Shown here: piece after piece, positions 51,089-60,470 of the stretch
How the letters are laid out: each line of letters starts with the position of its first letter
How positions within the stretch are numbered: position 1 is the stretch's first letter
Assembly: GCA_008015155.1 (NCBI GenBank)
Contig: SSFA01000012.1
Span: 1 to 64,000, forward strand
From: Thiothrix sp.
GTDB lineage: Bacteria > Pseudomonadota > Gammaproteobacteria > Thiotrichales > Thiotrichaceae
Reading direction: 5' to 3'
Length of the DNA: 64,000 nucleotides
Made by a program: the position numbers and the translations under genes
Notes under the pieces: model-generated
Told to the model about the DNA's origin: nothing
The model's database searches: none
What the model saw: the letters and a program-made list of their open reading frames with translations, nothing else

Positions 51089-51574
51089 ATGATCTCATTG
51101 ATCGCCGCTATGACCCGTGCCGATCACGTTATTGGCCACCAAGGCTCAATGCCTTGGCATTTGCCAGCCGATCTTGCTTGGTTCAAGCAACATACTTTGG
51201 GCAAACCCATTATTATGGGACGTAAAACTTGGCAATCACTCGGCAGAGCTTTACCCCATAGACGCAATATTGTGGTTTCAAGCGGCTCTGTTTTGTCTCA
51301 GCCTGAAGTCGAGTTTGTAACGAGTCCTGACGCAGCTTTAGATTTAGTACAAGCTAGTCCTGAAGTGTTCATTATTGGTGGGGCACAACTTTACACCTAT
51401 TTTCTTCCACAAGCCCAGCGTATGTATCTCACCTTTATTGAGGCACAATTAGCAGGCGATACTTTTTTTCCAAGCTTTGATTTACAAGAATGGCATTTAG
51501 CTACCGAACAACATTATCAAGCTGATCACAAAAATCCTTATAACTATTCCTTCACTATCTACGAGCGCTTATGA
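51089..51574 (+). CDS. folA: Dihydrofolate reductase
   Basis: This 161-residue enzyme regenerates tetrahydrofolate with NADPH. Motifs are ISLIAAMTRADHVIGHQGSM then PWHLPADLAWFKQHT with the catalytic Asp, KPIIMGRKTWQSLG, and EVFIIGGAQLYTYFLPQAQR. It is chromosomal in character and shows no sign of transfer. Its stop overlaps the dihydroorotase-like start by four bases (ATGA). Confidence 0.96.
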   Translation: MISLIAAMTRADHVIGHQGSMPWHLPADLAWFKQHTLGKPIIMGRKTWQSLGRALPHRRNIVVSSGSVLSQPEVEFVTSPDAALDLVQASPEVFIIGGAQLYTYFLPQAQRMYLTFIEAQLAGDTFFPSFDLQEWHLATEQHYQADHKNPYNYSFTIYERL

Positions 51575-52908
51575 GCAGCTTACTGGTTGTTAATGCTAAA
51601 TTGGTTAATGAAGGGCAAATCTTTGAAAGCGATGTTTATATCGCTGAGGGGCGGATTGAGGCCATTGGCCCCTCGATAGGGCGTCAGGCCGATCAACTAC
51701 TCGATGCACAAGGTTGTTATTTGTTGCCGGGGATGATTGATTATCAGGTGCATTTTCGTGAGCCAGGTTTAACCAGTAAAGGCGATTTATGGACAGAGAC
51801 TCTAGCGGCTGTTGCAGGCGGAGTGACGAGTTTCATGGATATGCCTAATACACTACCCGCTACTCTTTCGAACGAACTCCTAGCTGCCAAACACCAACTA
51901 GCTGCTGGGCGAGCTTTAGCTAATTATGGCTTTTATCTAGGCGCTTCGAATGAAAATATTGAGCTGATTAAATCAGTTGATGGGCAGCTGGCTTGTGGTG
52001 TGAATGTATTTGTAGGCTCATCTTGTGCTAGCAAGTTGGTGGATGACCCAGACGTATTACGTGAGATTCTAAGCAATTCTCCGGTTTTGGTGACAGCACA
52101 TTGTGAAGATATGCCGTTGATTATGGAGAATGAAGAAAGTTATCGCGGTATTTACGGTGATAACGTCCCTTTCGAATTACATGGCGTGATTCGTAGTGAT
52201 GAAGCCTGCTACCTTGCCGCCGCACGTTTAATCGAAGTAGCGCATGATTGTAAAGCGCGTGTGCATATTTTGCATATTTCTTCAGCTAAAGAATTAGAGC
52301 TTTTTGCAGCTGGTAGCCTTGAAGAAAAATTGATTACTGCTGAGGTCTGCTCACATTATTTACATTTTTCTGACGAGGATTATGCAAGCAAGCAGGGTCT
52401 ACTCAAATGTAATCCTGCGATTAAAACGGCTGAAGATCGCGCGGTGTTAATTCAAGGTGTGCTAGATGGGCATTTAGATATTATTGGAAGCGCACACGCA
52501 CCCCATCTCTTAAGCGAGAAGCAAGGACAAACTTATTTTAAAACCCCAGCGGGTATGCCTATGGTGCAGGATGCTTTCTTGTCCTTATTAGAAAATTATC
52601 ATGCGGGCATTTTTAGTTTGGAGGTTATTGTAGAAAAAACCAGTCATGCAGTCGCTCAATTATTTAGTATTCAAGAACGAGGCTTTATTCGCGAGGGCTA
52701 TTGGGCTGATTTAGTCTTAGTAGACTTAGAGCAAGAGCAAGTTGCCACTCATAGTTCAGCTTTAGCGAAATGTGCGTGGACGCCCTATGAGGGTTATCAT
52801 TTTCGCTCACGTATTGTTAGTACCCTAGTGAATGGCCAGTTGGTGTGGCATCAGGGCCAAATTTTGGAGCGTCCGCCAGTGGGGCAAGCACTCCGCTTTA
52901 ATCGCTAA
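51571..52908 (+). CDS. Dihydroorotase homologue, probably catalytically inactive
   Basis: This 445-residue protein clearly belongs to the dihydroorotase family: MIDYQVHFREPGLTSKGDLW, VAGGVTSFMDMPNTLPATL, VTAHCED, VHILHISSAKELELF, and GFIREGYWADLVLVDLE. Key metal-site residues differ, however. The first His of the HxH pair is Gln59, as also in some related sequences. The position of the carboxylated lysine reads Asn145 (GVNVFVGSS), and the catalytic Asp of the usual TDHAPH motif is Ala308 (GSAHAPH). Such a protein should not hydrolyse dihydroorotate normally and may be structural, like the inactive PyrC' partner of PyrB in Pseudomonas. It is coupled to folA and no pyrB is in view. Confidence 0.85.
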   Translation: MSSLLVVNAKLVNEGQIFESDVYIAEGRIEAIGPSIGRQADQLLDAQGCYLLPGMIDYQVHFREPGLTSKGDLWTETLAAVAGGVTSFMDMPNTLPATLSNELLAAKHQLAAGRALANYGFYLGASNENIELIKSVDGQLACGVNVFVGSSCASKLVDDPDVLREILSNSPVLVTAHCEDMPLIMENEESYRGIYGDNVPFELHGVIRSDEACYLAAARLIEVAHDCKARVHILHISSAKELELFAAGSLEEKLITAEVCSHYLHFSDEDYASKQGLLKCNPAIKTAEDRAVLIQGVLDGHLDIIGSAHAPHLLSEKQGQTYFKTPAGMPMVQDAFLSLLENYHAGIFSLEVIVEKTSHAVAQLFSIQERGFIREGYWADLVLVDLEQEQVATHSSALAKCAWTPYEGYHFRSRIVSTLVNGQLVWHQGQILERPPVGQALRFNR

Positions 52909-53795
52909 TTTGCAAGCTCACGCACCACGCGAAACCCTAGATTGGTGTCTAATTCGTCTAAATAGCGTTTCTTGCGGGCTGCACTACGCGCTAACACAGC
53001 AGGGTCAAACCAAGAGCCACCTTTGGTCACATACCAATAAGGGTTGGCATGATGAGAAGGGCTACCGTCGCGGTGAGCTCCCAAGTGGGAGGTCGTCCAA
53101 TGTGTGCTGGTGAACTCCCAAACATTGCCGTGCACATCATATAATCCCCAATGATTCGGCGCACGCAAACCAACTTCACTAGCGCTGACTGAGGGAATAC
53201 AGCGCGGCAAATACCAACGTTTCTTTTCTGTGGCTTCTTGATACGGGAAGATGGGATTAAAATTGACCTCTTTGCAGCTCACACTACTACCGTAGCAGAA
53301 AGGCGTGCTACTACCTGAGCGTGCGGCATACTCCCATTCTGGCTCAGTCGGCAAGCGATAGACTTGCCCAGTTTGTTCGCTTAACCAAGCTAAATAAAGC
53401 TTAACATCACTCATCCGCACATTGATGACTGGAAACCGTCCACGATGCCAAATAAGTTCAGGGCGTTTATACCATTCAGTCGCAGTTCGAAATAGTTCAA
53501 ACTCTTCTGCCATGAGGGGTAGCACGCCAATAGCAAAGTCATAGTCTAAGCAGATGGTATGTTGTGGATATTCTTCTCGTCTATGACCAAATTCATTAGT
53601 TGGAGAACCCATTTCAAATTGCCCAGCGGGAATGACCGCCAACTGTGGGCCAAGTAAACCACTTTTGAGGGTATCCTGGAAAAAAGGCTGCAAACCATGA
53701 CGACTTGCATGGTTTGCCTGTAAATTTTTTAGCTCATCTGCAGAGAGCGAGTTAACCGAGCTAGCTGCCGAACTACTGATCTTTAGGGCTTCCAT
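52905..53795 (-). CDS. FGE-sulfatase (SUMF1) domain protein
   Basis: This 296-residue protein has the SUMF1 fold pattern: VIPAGQFEMGSPTNEFGHR, the central YRLPTEPEWEYAARSG, YDVHGNVWEFTSTHW and KGGSWFDPAVLARSAARKK then LGFRVVREL. The paired active-site cysteines of true formylglycine-generating enzymes are not at the expected place after GGSW, so a different role is likely. No signal peptide is seen. It is convergent with the dihydroorotase homologue and overlaps it by four bases. Confidence 0.85.
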   Translation of the reverse strand: MEALKISSSAASSVNSLSADELKNLQANHASRHGLQPFFQDTLKSGLLGPQLAVIPAGQFEMGSPTNEFGHRREEYPQHTICLDYDFAIGVLPLMAEEFELFRTATEWYKRPELIWHRGRFPVINVRMSDVKLYLAWLSEQTGQVYRLPTEPEWEYAARSGSSTPFCYGSSVSCKEVNFNPIFPYQEATEKKRWYLPRCIPSVSASEVGLRAPNHWGLYDVHGNVWEFTSTHWTTSHLGAHRDGSPSHHANPYWYVTKGGSWFDPAVLARSAARKKRYLDELDTNLGFRVVRELAN

Positions 53796-53922
53796 AGGTA
53801 GGTATTAGCAAACATTAATGTAGATGACTGCAATCTACCATTCATTTTTGCCTAGCCGCAACCTTGTTTGTAAATATATGGTCTACAATAAAAATTAAGG
53901 GTGAAAAAGGTGGGCTTTCAAT

Positions 53923-54114
53923 ATGGACATTTATCCAGATAAGCAAGATAAGGTGCAGACAAGTTCTTATTTAGAGACAGCTAGACGCTTATTGGACGGT
54001 CTAATTCTTTATCGTTTAGAGTTAGGTGAGGCAGGACGTCATTTAGAATTACTGTTGCGCTATAGCGGTGTTTCAGCTAGCACCGATTTACCTTGTTCTA
54101 AAAGAATGCATTAG
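53923..54114 (+). CDS. Small hypothetical protein
   Basis: This 63-residue frame has an AAGGTGG motif about 11 bases before its ATG and a plausible amphipathic helix (TARRLLDGLILYRLELG then AGRHLELLLRYSG). It lies alone between the divergent SUMF1-domain gene and the pilus cluster. No family is recognised; coding status rests on the ribosome binding site and the regular helical pattern. Confidence 0.4.
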   Translation: MDIYPDKQDKVQTSSYLETARRLLDGLILYRLELGEAGRHLELLLRYSGVSASTDLPCSKRMH

Positions 54115-54216
54115 TATTTATCCCAAGCACTTTTCGCTTATGCGTTTAATGCTAGGGTAAGCCTGATGAGCGCACAATAGTTTTAGTCTATTCTATTAAG
54201 GTTATAAGAAGAATAA

Positions 54217-54756
54217 ATGAAGCGTACTGCCCGACGCTTACAGCATGGCCTTAACTTACTTGAGGTCTTAATTGCGACCCTCGTCCTATCGCTGGGCCTA
54301 TTGGGTTTAGCTGGCTTACAAATCAGTAGTCTTAAATCTACCCAAAACGCCTCTCTAAAACAGGAGGCTACTTTTGTGCTTTATGAACTTCTAGAGCGGA
54401 TGCGCAGTAACCGCCAAGCTACTTTGGATGGCAGTTATACCCAAACCACAAAGTGTAGCAATCCACCACCCGGCAATTGTACGGCGACTACTTGCTCAGG
54501 TACGCAACAGGCGAGCTTGGAGTTGTATGAGGTGCTCTGTCGAAGTGGAAGCAATCATTTACCCGCAGCCCAACTAGTTATTACCTGCCCAAAGAGCGCT
54601 AATTGTGGCTTAGGCTTACATTTCCACTTAACTTGGGAACAGCGTTTAGAACAACTCGGTATTCAACAAGGTAGGGCGGCTGGCACAGAAGCTAATGGTT
54701 CTACTGTTGATCAAGAACAAGAAGCGATGAGCCTAGTGATGGATGCAGTGATTTAG
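54217..54756 (+). CDS. pilV: Type IV pilus minor pilin PilV, first copy
   Basis: This 179-residue prepilin has the cleavage and assembly signal GLNLLEVLIATLVLSLGLLG, in which Gly is followed by Leu instead of Phe and Glu stands at position 5 of the mature protein. Then LAGLQ and ELLERMRSNRQATLDGSY follow, typical of PilV. A cysteine-rich globular head has TKCSNPPPGNCTATTCSG. Minor pilins prime the pilus tip with PilY1. It is the first of the five-gene cluster 54217-60470, and the next gene begins two bases after its stop. Confidence 0.9.
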   Translation: MKRTARRLQHGLNLLEVLIATLVLSLGLLGLAGLQISSLKSTQNASLKQEATFVLYELLERMRSNRQATLDGSYTQTTKCSNPPPGNCTATTCSGTQQASLELYEVLCRSGSNHLPAAQLVITCPKSANCGLGLHFHLTWEQRLEQLGIQQGRAAGTEANGSTVDQEQEAMSLVMDAVI

Positions 54757-54758
54757 CC

Positions 54759-55721
54759 ATGAAAATGAAAACCAAAGCACGCTCCTTGCAACATGGCTTC
54801 TCATTGATTGAGCTGATGATTGCCATGGGGTTGGGGCTATTTATTATGGCTGGGATTGCAACAGTTTATGTTAGTAGTAAAGAAACCTATGCACTGCGTG
54901 ATCAAATCTCGGAAATGGATGAAAGTGCACGGGTTGCGATGAAGGCTTTACGGACACATATTGAAAGAGCGGGTTATTCATCCGATGCGCATAGTCAATT
55001 GGATAACTACTTACTCCCTAGTGGCTTAGTGCCTAGTTCAGTTCTATGTCCTACCGGTCAAGCGAATATTATTAATGTGGCAAGAATTGCTACTTCAGCA
55101 GATGGTAGCAGTATTGGTGCCAGCACCTTGACTACCAATCAAATTATGGCGAGGTCCGACACCATTGGTCTGTCATTTTTGGCTGATGATAGCTTAATGG
55201 AGGATTGTACCGGTGGCTCTTGGAAAAAACGTTGTATGATCAATCCAAATGAGAGTATGCGTACAGCAGCTGATCAAGGAGCGAATGCGCAGCTGGCTAG
55301 GCGTGTTTATAGTTCTTTTAGAATACAAAAAAATGCTTCACGCGAAAATAATGCAGGTGATGGTATCCCAGAGCTAGTCTGTGGAGGCTCACTTAATACT
55401 TATTCACAACCTTGGGCACAAGGTATCGAAAACCTGCAGCTTCGTTATGGGGTAGATAATCTGCCGATCACAATTCCTGCAGGGCAGAAAAAACAATGGC
55501 AAGTCGATCAGTATTGGACGGCTACCCAAGTCACCGCAAATAATGCTTGGGATAAGGTAGCCTTAGTACAAGTTGCTTTATTAGTACGGACAATGGAACC
55601 CGTATTTAAACAAGCTGAGGCTAAAAATTATCAATTATTTGATCAGTCGATAGCTACTAATGATCGGTATAAGCGTGCTGTCTATACCACTACGATTTAT
55701 CTAAGAAATATTGCGCGTTGA
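54759..55721 (+). CDS. pilW: Type IV pilus minor pilin PilW, first copy
   Basis: This 320-residue prepilin has a short basic leader then GFSLIELMIAMGLGLFIMAG, the PilD cleavage signal with Glu5. YVSSKETYALRDQISEMDE and ARVAMKALRTHIERAGY are the PilW hallmarks, and the C-terminus (RYKRAVYTTTIYLRNIAR) is also typical. It sits two bases after pilV and is followed at once by pilX. Confidence 0.9.
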   Translation: MKMKTKARSLQHGFSLIELMIAMGLGLFIMAGIATVYVSSKETYALRDQISEMDESARVAMKALRTHIERAGYSSDAHSQLDNYLLPSGLVPSSVLCPTGQANIINVARIATSADGSSIGASTLTTNQIMARSDTIGLSFLADDSLMEDCTGGSWKKRCMINPNESMRTAADQGANAQLARRVYSSFRIQKNASRENNAGDGIPELVCGGSLNTYSQPWAQGIENLQLRYGVDNLPITIPAGQKKQWQVDQYWTATQVTANNAWDKVALVQVALLVRTMEPVFKQAEAKNYQLFDQSIATNDRYKRAVYTTTIYLRNIAR

Positions 55722-55722
55722 T

Positions 55723-56262
55723 ATGATGCTTGCTCACTTCGCTAGAATTGCCACACGTTCTAAACAGACCGGTTCAACTTTGATGTGGGGGATGGCTATT
55801 CTCTTAGTCATGTCGATCATTGGGGTGACAGCAGCACGTATGGGAATTATTGATACAAAAATTGTAGGGAATGAGATGTCTAGTATGCTCACCTATCAAG
55901 GTGCAGAATCGCAACTTAATCTCGTGCGTCCGCCCTTAGATATGCTAGCGCCTTCTAACTCATTAGCTTTTATTAAGTCAGCTATGGAATCACCTGCTAA
56001 AGCGTTTGTGGTGCCACAAACGAATACCGCGGTACTTTTTCAAAGCGATAAACTCACTACGAGCGTGCAAATTCGGCATGGTGAATTTATTGATCAATGT
56101 CCGCCCTTAGAAACCTCAATGAGTTTGGAGATGAATGGTGATAAATATAGTTGCTCTATGTTTATCGTTGATGCCAATAGTCGTCTGCAAGGAACCGGAG
56201 CACGCAGCGCCCATGAAATGGGGATTGTGCACTTTATGCCCGCTGCACCACCTATAAATTAA
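55723..56262 (+). CDS. pilX: Type IV pilus assembly protein PilX, first copy
   Basis: This 179-residue protein has one N-terminal transmembrane helix (STLMWGMAILLVMSIIGVTA), then RMGIIDTKIVGNEMSSMLTYQGAES, matching PilX. The prepilin signal is weak: it lacks the usual Glu5, which is known for PilX/PilK-like tip components. ATG 55723 is used; a TTG at 55711 would overlap pilW. It is followed by a 70-base AT-rich gap before pilE. Confidence 0.85.
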   Translation: MMLAHFARIATRSKQTGSTLMWGMAILLVMSIIGVTAARMGIIDTKIVGNEMSSMLTYQGAESQLNLVRPPLDMLAPSNSLAFIKSAMESPAKAFVVPQTNTAVLFQSDKLTTSVQIRHGEFIDQCPPLETSMSLEMNGDKYSCSMFIVDANSRLQGTGARSAHEMGIVHFMPAAPPIN

Positions 56263-56332
56263 TTTAATTAAATACGAATCTATTGTAGTATTAAAAGCGC
56301 TACGAATAATAATTAAAATTTAGGATAGAGCC

Positions 56333-56767
56333 ATGTCCACTACTCGCTTACAGCGCGGTTTCACCTTAACCGAAATCATGATTGTGCTTGCCATTGTCGG
56401 CATTATTGCAGCCTTTGCCTATCCTAGTTATGTTGAGCAAATTAGAAAAACTAAACGTGCCGATGCAAAAATAGCCTTACAACAAATCGCCCAGCGCCAA
56501 GAAACACATTTTATCAAGAATTATACCTATGCTGATAAATTAACGGCCTTGGGGTTTGCTGCTGACACCATTCCTAGCCAAGAAAATGATTACAACATTA
56601 CACTGAGTGCTGCTACCGCAACTAGCTATACGGTTCAAGCCACCCCTGCAAGCAGTTCAGCACAGGCCAAAGATACAACCTGTGCCATTTTCACTCTTGA
56701 CCAAATGGGACGTAAAATTGCTAAAGACAGCTCGGATACGGTTACCACCGATAAGTGCTGGCGCTGA
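56333..56767 (+). CDS. pilE: Type IV minor pilin PilE-like
   Basis: This 144-residue prepilin has GFTLTEIMIVLAIVGIIAAF with Glu5, YPSYVEQIRKTKRADAKIAL, and a C-terminal disulfide-loop pair (DTTCAIFTLDQMG to DKCW). Size and pattern match the PilE minor pilin of the fimU-pilVWXY1Y2E cluster. AGGATAG lies just before its ATG. Only the first of the two clusters has this gene between pilX and pilY1. Confidence 0.88.
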   Translation: MSTTRLQRGFTLTEIMIVLAIVGIIAAFAYPSYVEQIRKTKRADAKIALQQIAQRQETHFIKNYTYADKLTALGFAADTIPSQENDYNITLSAATATSYTVQATPASSSAQAKDTTCAIFTLDQMGRKIAKDSSDTVTTDKCWR

Positions 56768-56783
56768 GTGAATTAGAAAAATA

Positions 56784-59700
56784 ATGAAGAGTTTCCTGAG
56801 CACGCCCCTCATAAAGAGATACCTAAGGTTCTTGCCGACCTTACTCTTAACTGGGATTTTTAGCTTCAGTGCTACCTTAGGTTTAGCAGATGAAACGGAA
56901 ATCTTTGCGCAAAATGAAGCCAGCAAAGTGAATGCTAATATTCTGTTCTTGCTGGATGCTTCTGGAAGCATGAATCAGACACTGTCCAACAGTGGTGGGC
57001 GTTCACGTATGCAGGTTCTAAAAGACACCTTTCGTGAAGTGTTGGATACCGCACCTGCTAATGTGAATATTGGGCTAATGCATTATGCCAATGCTAGTTT
57101 ATTGCCCTCTTATAGCTGGAGTGCGATTAAAGGGGTTAACTTTCCAATTTCACCGATTGACCAGCAAGCCAGCAGTATTATTGGTTCAGCAGTTAGTAGT
57201 GATAATTTAATTGATCCTCCTGCGGGTATGCCGGTCAGAGCGTTTTTAGCAGATATTGTGGATGGTTGGCAGTCTGCGGGTTATACACCCATTGTTGATT
57301 CTTTATATGAGGCGGCTCGCTATTTTCGAGGTGAAAGCCCAGTTTGGGGTAAGCACTTGCCTGCTTATGCTTGGGCGGCGCATCCTTCTACTTATACAGG
57401 TAGTTTAACTTGTACCAGCCAACATCAAGAAGAATGTAGCCCTGATTGGGGAACTTGTAATTCCACAGCTAATTTAAGCCCCAGCGCTTGCAACACCCGC
57501 AAATATAGTGAGTGCTGTAAATGGGAAACAGCACCGAATGGGAAGCAATATTGTAAAAATAATAACTACAGCTGCAAAGTGAATGTGAAATTTTGTCAGC
57601 ACACAATTTGTGATACTTACAGTGGTAATCCGCTCTATAAATCACCAATCGAGCATAGTTGTCAGGCGAATTATTTAGTATTGATGTCAGATGGCAAACC
57701 AGAGTATCCCTTCTGGGAAGGGGTAACTGCTGATGGTACGGCTCGTTATCCAGAATCAGTTGCACCAACTCAAACTTATAATGCAAATGTGATTCCACCG
57801 ATGCTGCCGGATATGACTAATGCTAATTTTCCGGTGACTGTGCCTAATTTAGCTTCAACTCCCTGCGTAGATATACCACTAGGCTACAAAAGTGGGAAAT
57901 GCGGCCCCGAATTAACTCGTTTCTTAGCCACTCAGGATCAAGCAAGTACTATACCGGGTAAACAAGTGGTGAATACCTTCACTGTCGCCTTTGGTATGAA
58001 CGATGAGCCGGTAGGAACCAGCTATTTAGCACAGCTAGCAACAGCTGAGCACGGAGCTTATACGGCCGATAATCCACAGGAGTTGGCTACCGCCTTTAGT
58101 GAAATCCTGTCAGATGTGCAGAAAGATTCGCTGTCCTTCAGCTCTCCAAGCTTTGTAGTCGATCAATCGAATCTGCTTTCACATGAAGATAAAGTGTATA
58201 TGCCGGTATTTGACCCCAGCCAAACCTCGATCTGGTCCGGTAATTTACGCAAGTTCACGGTCAATGATGCAGGTGATATGTTGGGTGCTAATGGTTCCTC
58301 TGCTTTAAATACCGATGGAACCTTGAAGCTAGATGCCCAAGATCTTTGGTCAAACACCTCGCATGGGGCAGACGTTACTATTGGCGGCGCTGCCAATAAA
58401 TTGCCTTTGCCAGCTAATCGTATTTTATACACTGACCCGTTAGGTACGGGTTTAGTGCATATAAGCCCTGATACCGCGAGCATTACAGCGAGCTTATTAT
58501 CGCCTGCCACTACGCTTAGCTTAGCGCATAGCCTATTACCGATCAGCTCTTATGCAAACCTACCAGCAGGTACTAGCTGCTGGGGGCAATATAAGGACTG
58601 TAATGGTGTCAAGCATATCGTTCAGGGTAATCCTGTAACCGGTGCAGGCTGTGTAAATATTGCTGAAGTGACGACTTGTCCCGCTCCAAGTATTTCAGAG
58701 GAAAAGCGCGCACAATTACTGAATTTTATTCGTGGCTATAAAGAGGGCGATCCAACTGCGGAAGCACGCAATCATTTAGGTGACAGTCTAAACAGCAAAG
58801 CAGTCGTTGTGGATTATGGGAATGGGGTGACACGAGTCCTATTAGCTACCAATGAAGGGTTTTTACATTCTTTTGATGCTGAGACGGGTGTAGAAAAATG
58901 GGCATTTATGCCTGCCACTTTACTAAAAAATGCCAATATTTTTTTAGACAAGCAAACTAATCCTCAGCACGTTTATGGCATTGATGGTACGCCGACCTTA
59001 GCGCGTGTTGATCATAACTTAAATGGCATTATTGAACTGACACCGACTCAAGATTACAACCACGACGGGCAAATCAATGCTGAGGATGCAGACAGTGTAA
59101 AGCTGTATTTTGGTCTGCGTCGAGGCGGCCGTATGTACTATGGCCTCAATATTAGCGCTGCTGATAACCCGAGTGTGATGTGGAAGATTGCTCCACAATC
59201 AGCAAATACTAATAGCAATGATGGTTTTGATGAGTTGGGTGAGACTTGGTCTAAACCAACCTTGTCTAAATTGCGTGTGGCTGAGACGAATAACCCTCAG
59301 CAATCAAAGCTAATACAGGTTTTAGTCTTTGGTGGTGGCTACGACCCACGTAAAGATGAGGAGGATATAGCTGAGCGTCTGCCTGATCAGTGGGGGCGAG
59401 ATGTTTTCATTATCGATGCTAATTCGGGCAGTCTCTTATGGTCGTTACGCAAAGGTGGTTTTGGTTCAGCAGGTGAGCAAACTGCTGTAGCCGGCGCTAA
59501 TAGTCTTACACACAGTATCCCGAGTGATATCCGTATTTTGGATATGGACGGGAATGGGGCTTTGGATCGCCTTTACTTCTCTGATACAGGTGGAAATCTC
59601 TGGCGCGTGGATATGGATGTGGATGTCCGTGATGAAGATAGCAGCACCTATTATGACTATAGCAAAGCTAAATTAACTAAATTAGCCAGTCTCGGTGGGG

Positions 59701-60470
59701 GTAGTTCGAGCTTAGATCATCGTAAATTCTTCTATGAGCCGGATACAGCGATTCGTATGCAGAATGGCAAGCCTATTCTAACAATTGCTTTAGGCAGTGG
59801 ATACCGAACACACCCTTTGAATACTACAGCTGCGCTTGATCGCCTTTATGTGCTACTCGACCCGGATGTTTATAAAATCCCTGAAACACCGACTCTAATT
59901 ACCAATAATAATTTAATGGACGTACAGAGCATTGAGGCCGGAAAAACCATTCTCGATTATCCAGATATGCAAGGCTGGTATTATGAATTCGAGCATCATG
60001 GTGAAAAAGCACTGTCACCAGTCCTGACTTTGCTCGATAAACTAATGTTTACCACCTTCTCGCAGGCTGATGCACAAGGTAATCCAAGTGTCGCGCAAGC
60101 TTGTGAGCCTGCGACTAATACCTCACGTGCTTATGTCTTAGATGTCTTACAGGGCAAAGCCGTCTTAAATTTGGATCGTTCAGTCGATGCTTCAGCCGAT
60201 AAATTTGTGATCGCAGGCTCGAATGAGCTTTTAGATACCCCCCAACTTATTTTTGGCCGTTTGACTGGCTCAGATGGCAGTTCAGGTTGTCAGCTCGGTG
60301 ATTGCCAGCAAAATATTATGGTGCGGATTGGCAAGTTAAAACTGCCACTCTTAGATCTGAATAATACGCAGCATCAAGCATCTACTGCTTATAGTCAAAT
60401 GATTGATATTACACGTTTATTGCCACGAATGTATTGGCTGGATTCTACTGCGACAGAAGAGGACAAATAA
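56784..60470 (+). CDS. pilY1: Type IV pilus tip adhesin PilY1, first copy
   Basis: This 1228-residue protein is predicted to sit at the pilus tip. It has a signal peptide (cleavage near LGLADE). A von Willebrand A domain follows (about residues 50-450) with the MIDAS motif FLLDASGSMN and a Cys-rich insertion (CSPDWGTCNSTANLSPSAC region). The C-terminal half is a PilC/PilY1 beta-propeller with VVDYGNGVTRVLLATNEGFLHS, and the calcium loop is DMDGNGALDRLYFSDTGG. A second EF-hand-like loop, DYNHDGQINAED, lies about residue 760. The stop overlaps pilV copy 2 by one base. Confidence 0.92.
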   Translation: MKSFLSTPLIKRYLRFLPTLLLTGIFSFSATLGLADETEIFAQNEASKVNANILFLLDASGSMNQTLSNSGGRSRMQVLKDTFREVLDTAPANVNIGLMHYANASLLPSYSWSAIKGVNFPISPIDQQASSIIGSAVSSDNLIDPPAGMPVRAFLADIVDGWQSAGYTPIVDSLYEAARYFRGESPVWGKHLPAYAWAAHPSTYTGSLTCTSQHQEECSPDWGTCNSTANLSPSACNTRKYSECCKWETAPNGKQYCKNNNYSCKVNVKFCQHTICDTYSGNPLYKSPIEHSCQANYLVLMSDGKPEYPFWEGVTADGTARYPESVAPTQTYNANVIPPMLPDMTNANFPVTVPNLASTPCVDIPLGYKSGKCGPELTRFLATQDQASTIPGKQVVNTFTVAFGMNDEPVGTSYLAQLATAEHGAYTADNPQELATAFSEILSDVQKDSLSFSSPSFVVDQSNLLSHEDKVYMPVFDPSQTSIWSGNLRKFTVNDAGDMLGANGSSALNTDGTLKLDAQDLWSNTSHGADVTIGGAANKLPLPANRILYTDPLGTGLVHISPDTASITASLLSPATTLSLAHSLLPISSYANLPAGTSCWGQYKDCNGVKHIVQGNPVTGAGCVNIAEVTTCPAPSISEEKRAQLLNFIRGYKEGDPTAEARNHLGDSLNSKAVVVDYGNGVTRVLLATNEGFLHSFDAETGVEKWAFMPATLLKNANIFLDKQTNPQHVYGIDGTPTLARVDHNLNGIIELTPTQDYNHDGQINAEDADSVKLYFGLRRGGRMYYGLNISAADNPSVMWKIAPQSANTNSNDGFDELGETWSKPTLSKLRVAETNNPQQSKLIQVLVFGGGYDPRKDEEDIAERLPDQWGRDVFIIDANSGSLLWSLRKGGFGSAGEQTAVAGANSLTHSIPSDIRILDMDGNGALDRLYFSDTGGNLWRVDMDVDVRDEDSSTYYDYSKAKLTKLASLGGGSSSLDHRKFFYEPDTAIRMQNGKPILTIALGSGYRTHPLNTTAALDRLYVLLDPDVYKIPETPTLITNNNLMDVQSIEAGKTILDYPDMQGWYYEFEHHGEKALSPVLTLLDKLMFTTFSQADAQGNPSVAQACEPATNTSRAYVLDVLQGKAVLNLDRSVDASADKFVIAGSNELLDTPQLIFGRLTGSDGSSGCQLGDCQQNIMVRIGKLKLPLLDLNNTQHQASTAYSQMIDITRLLPRMYWLDSTATEEDK

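Noticed and set aside
52905..53795. True formylglycine-generating enzyme
   Set aside because: The catalytic cysteine pair expected after the GGSW segment is absent, so only the fold family is assigned.
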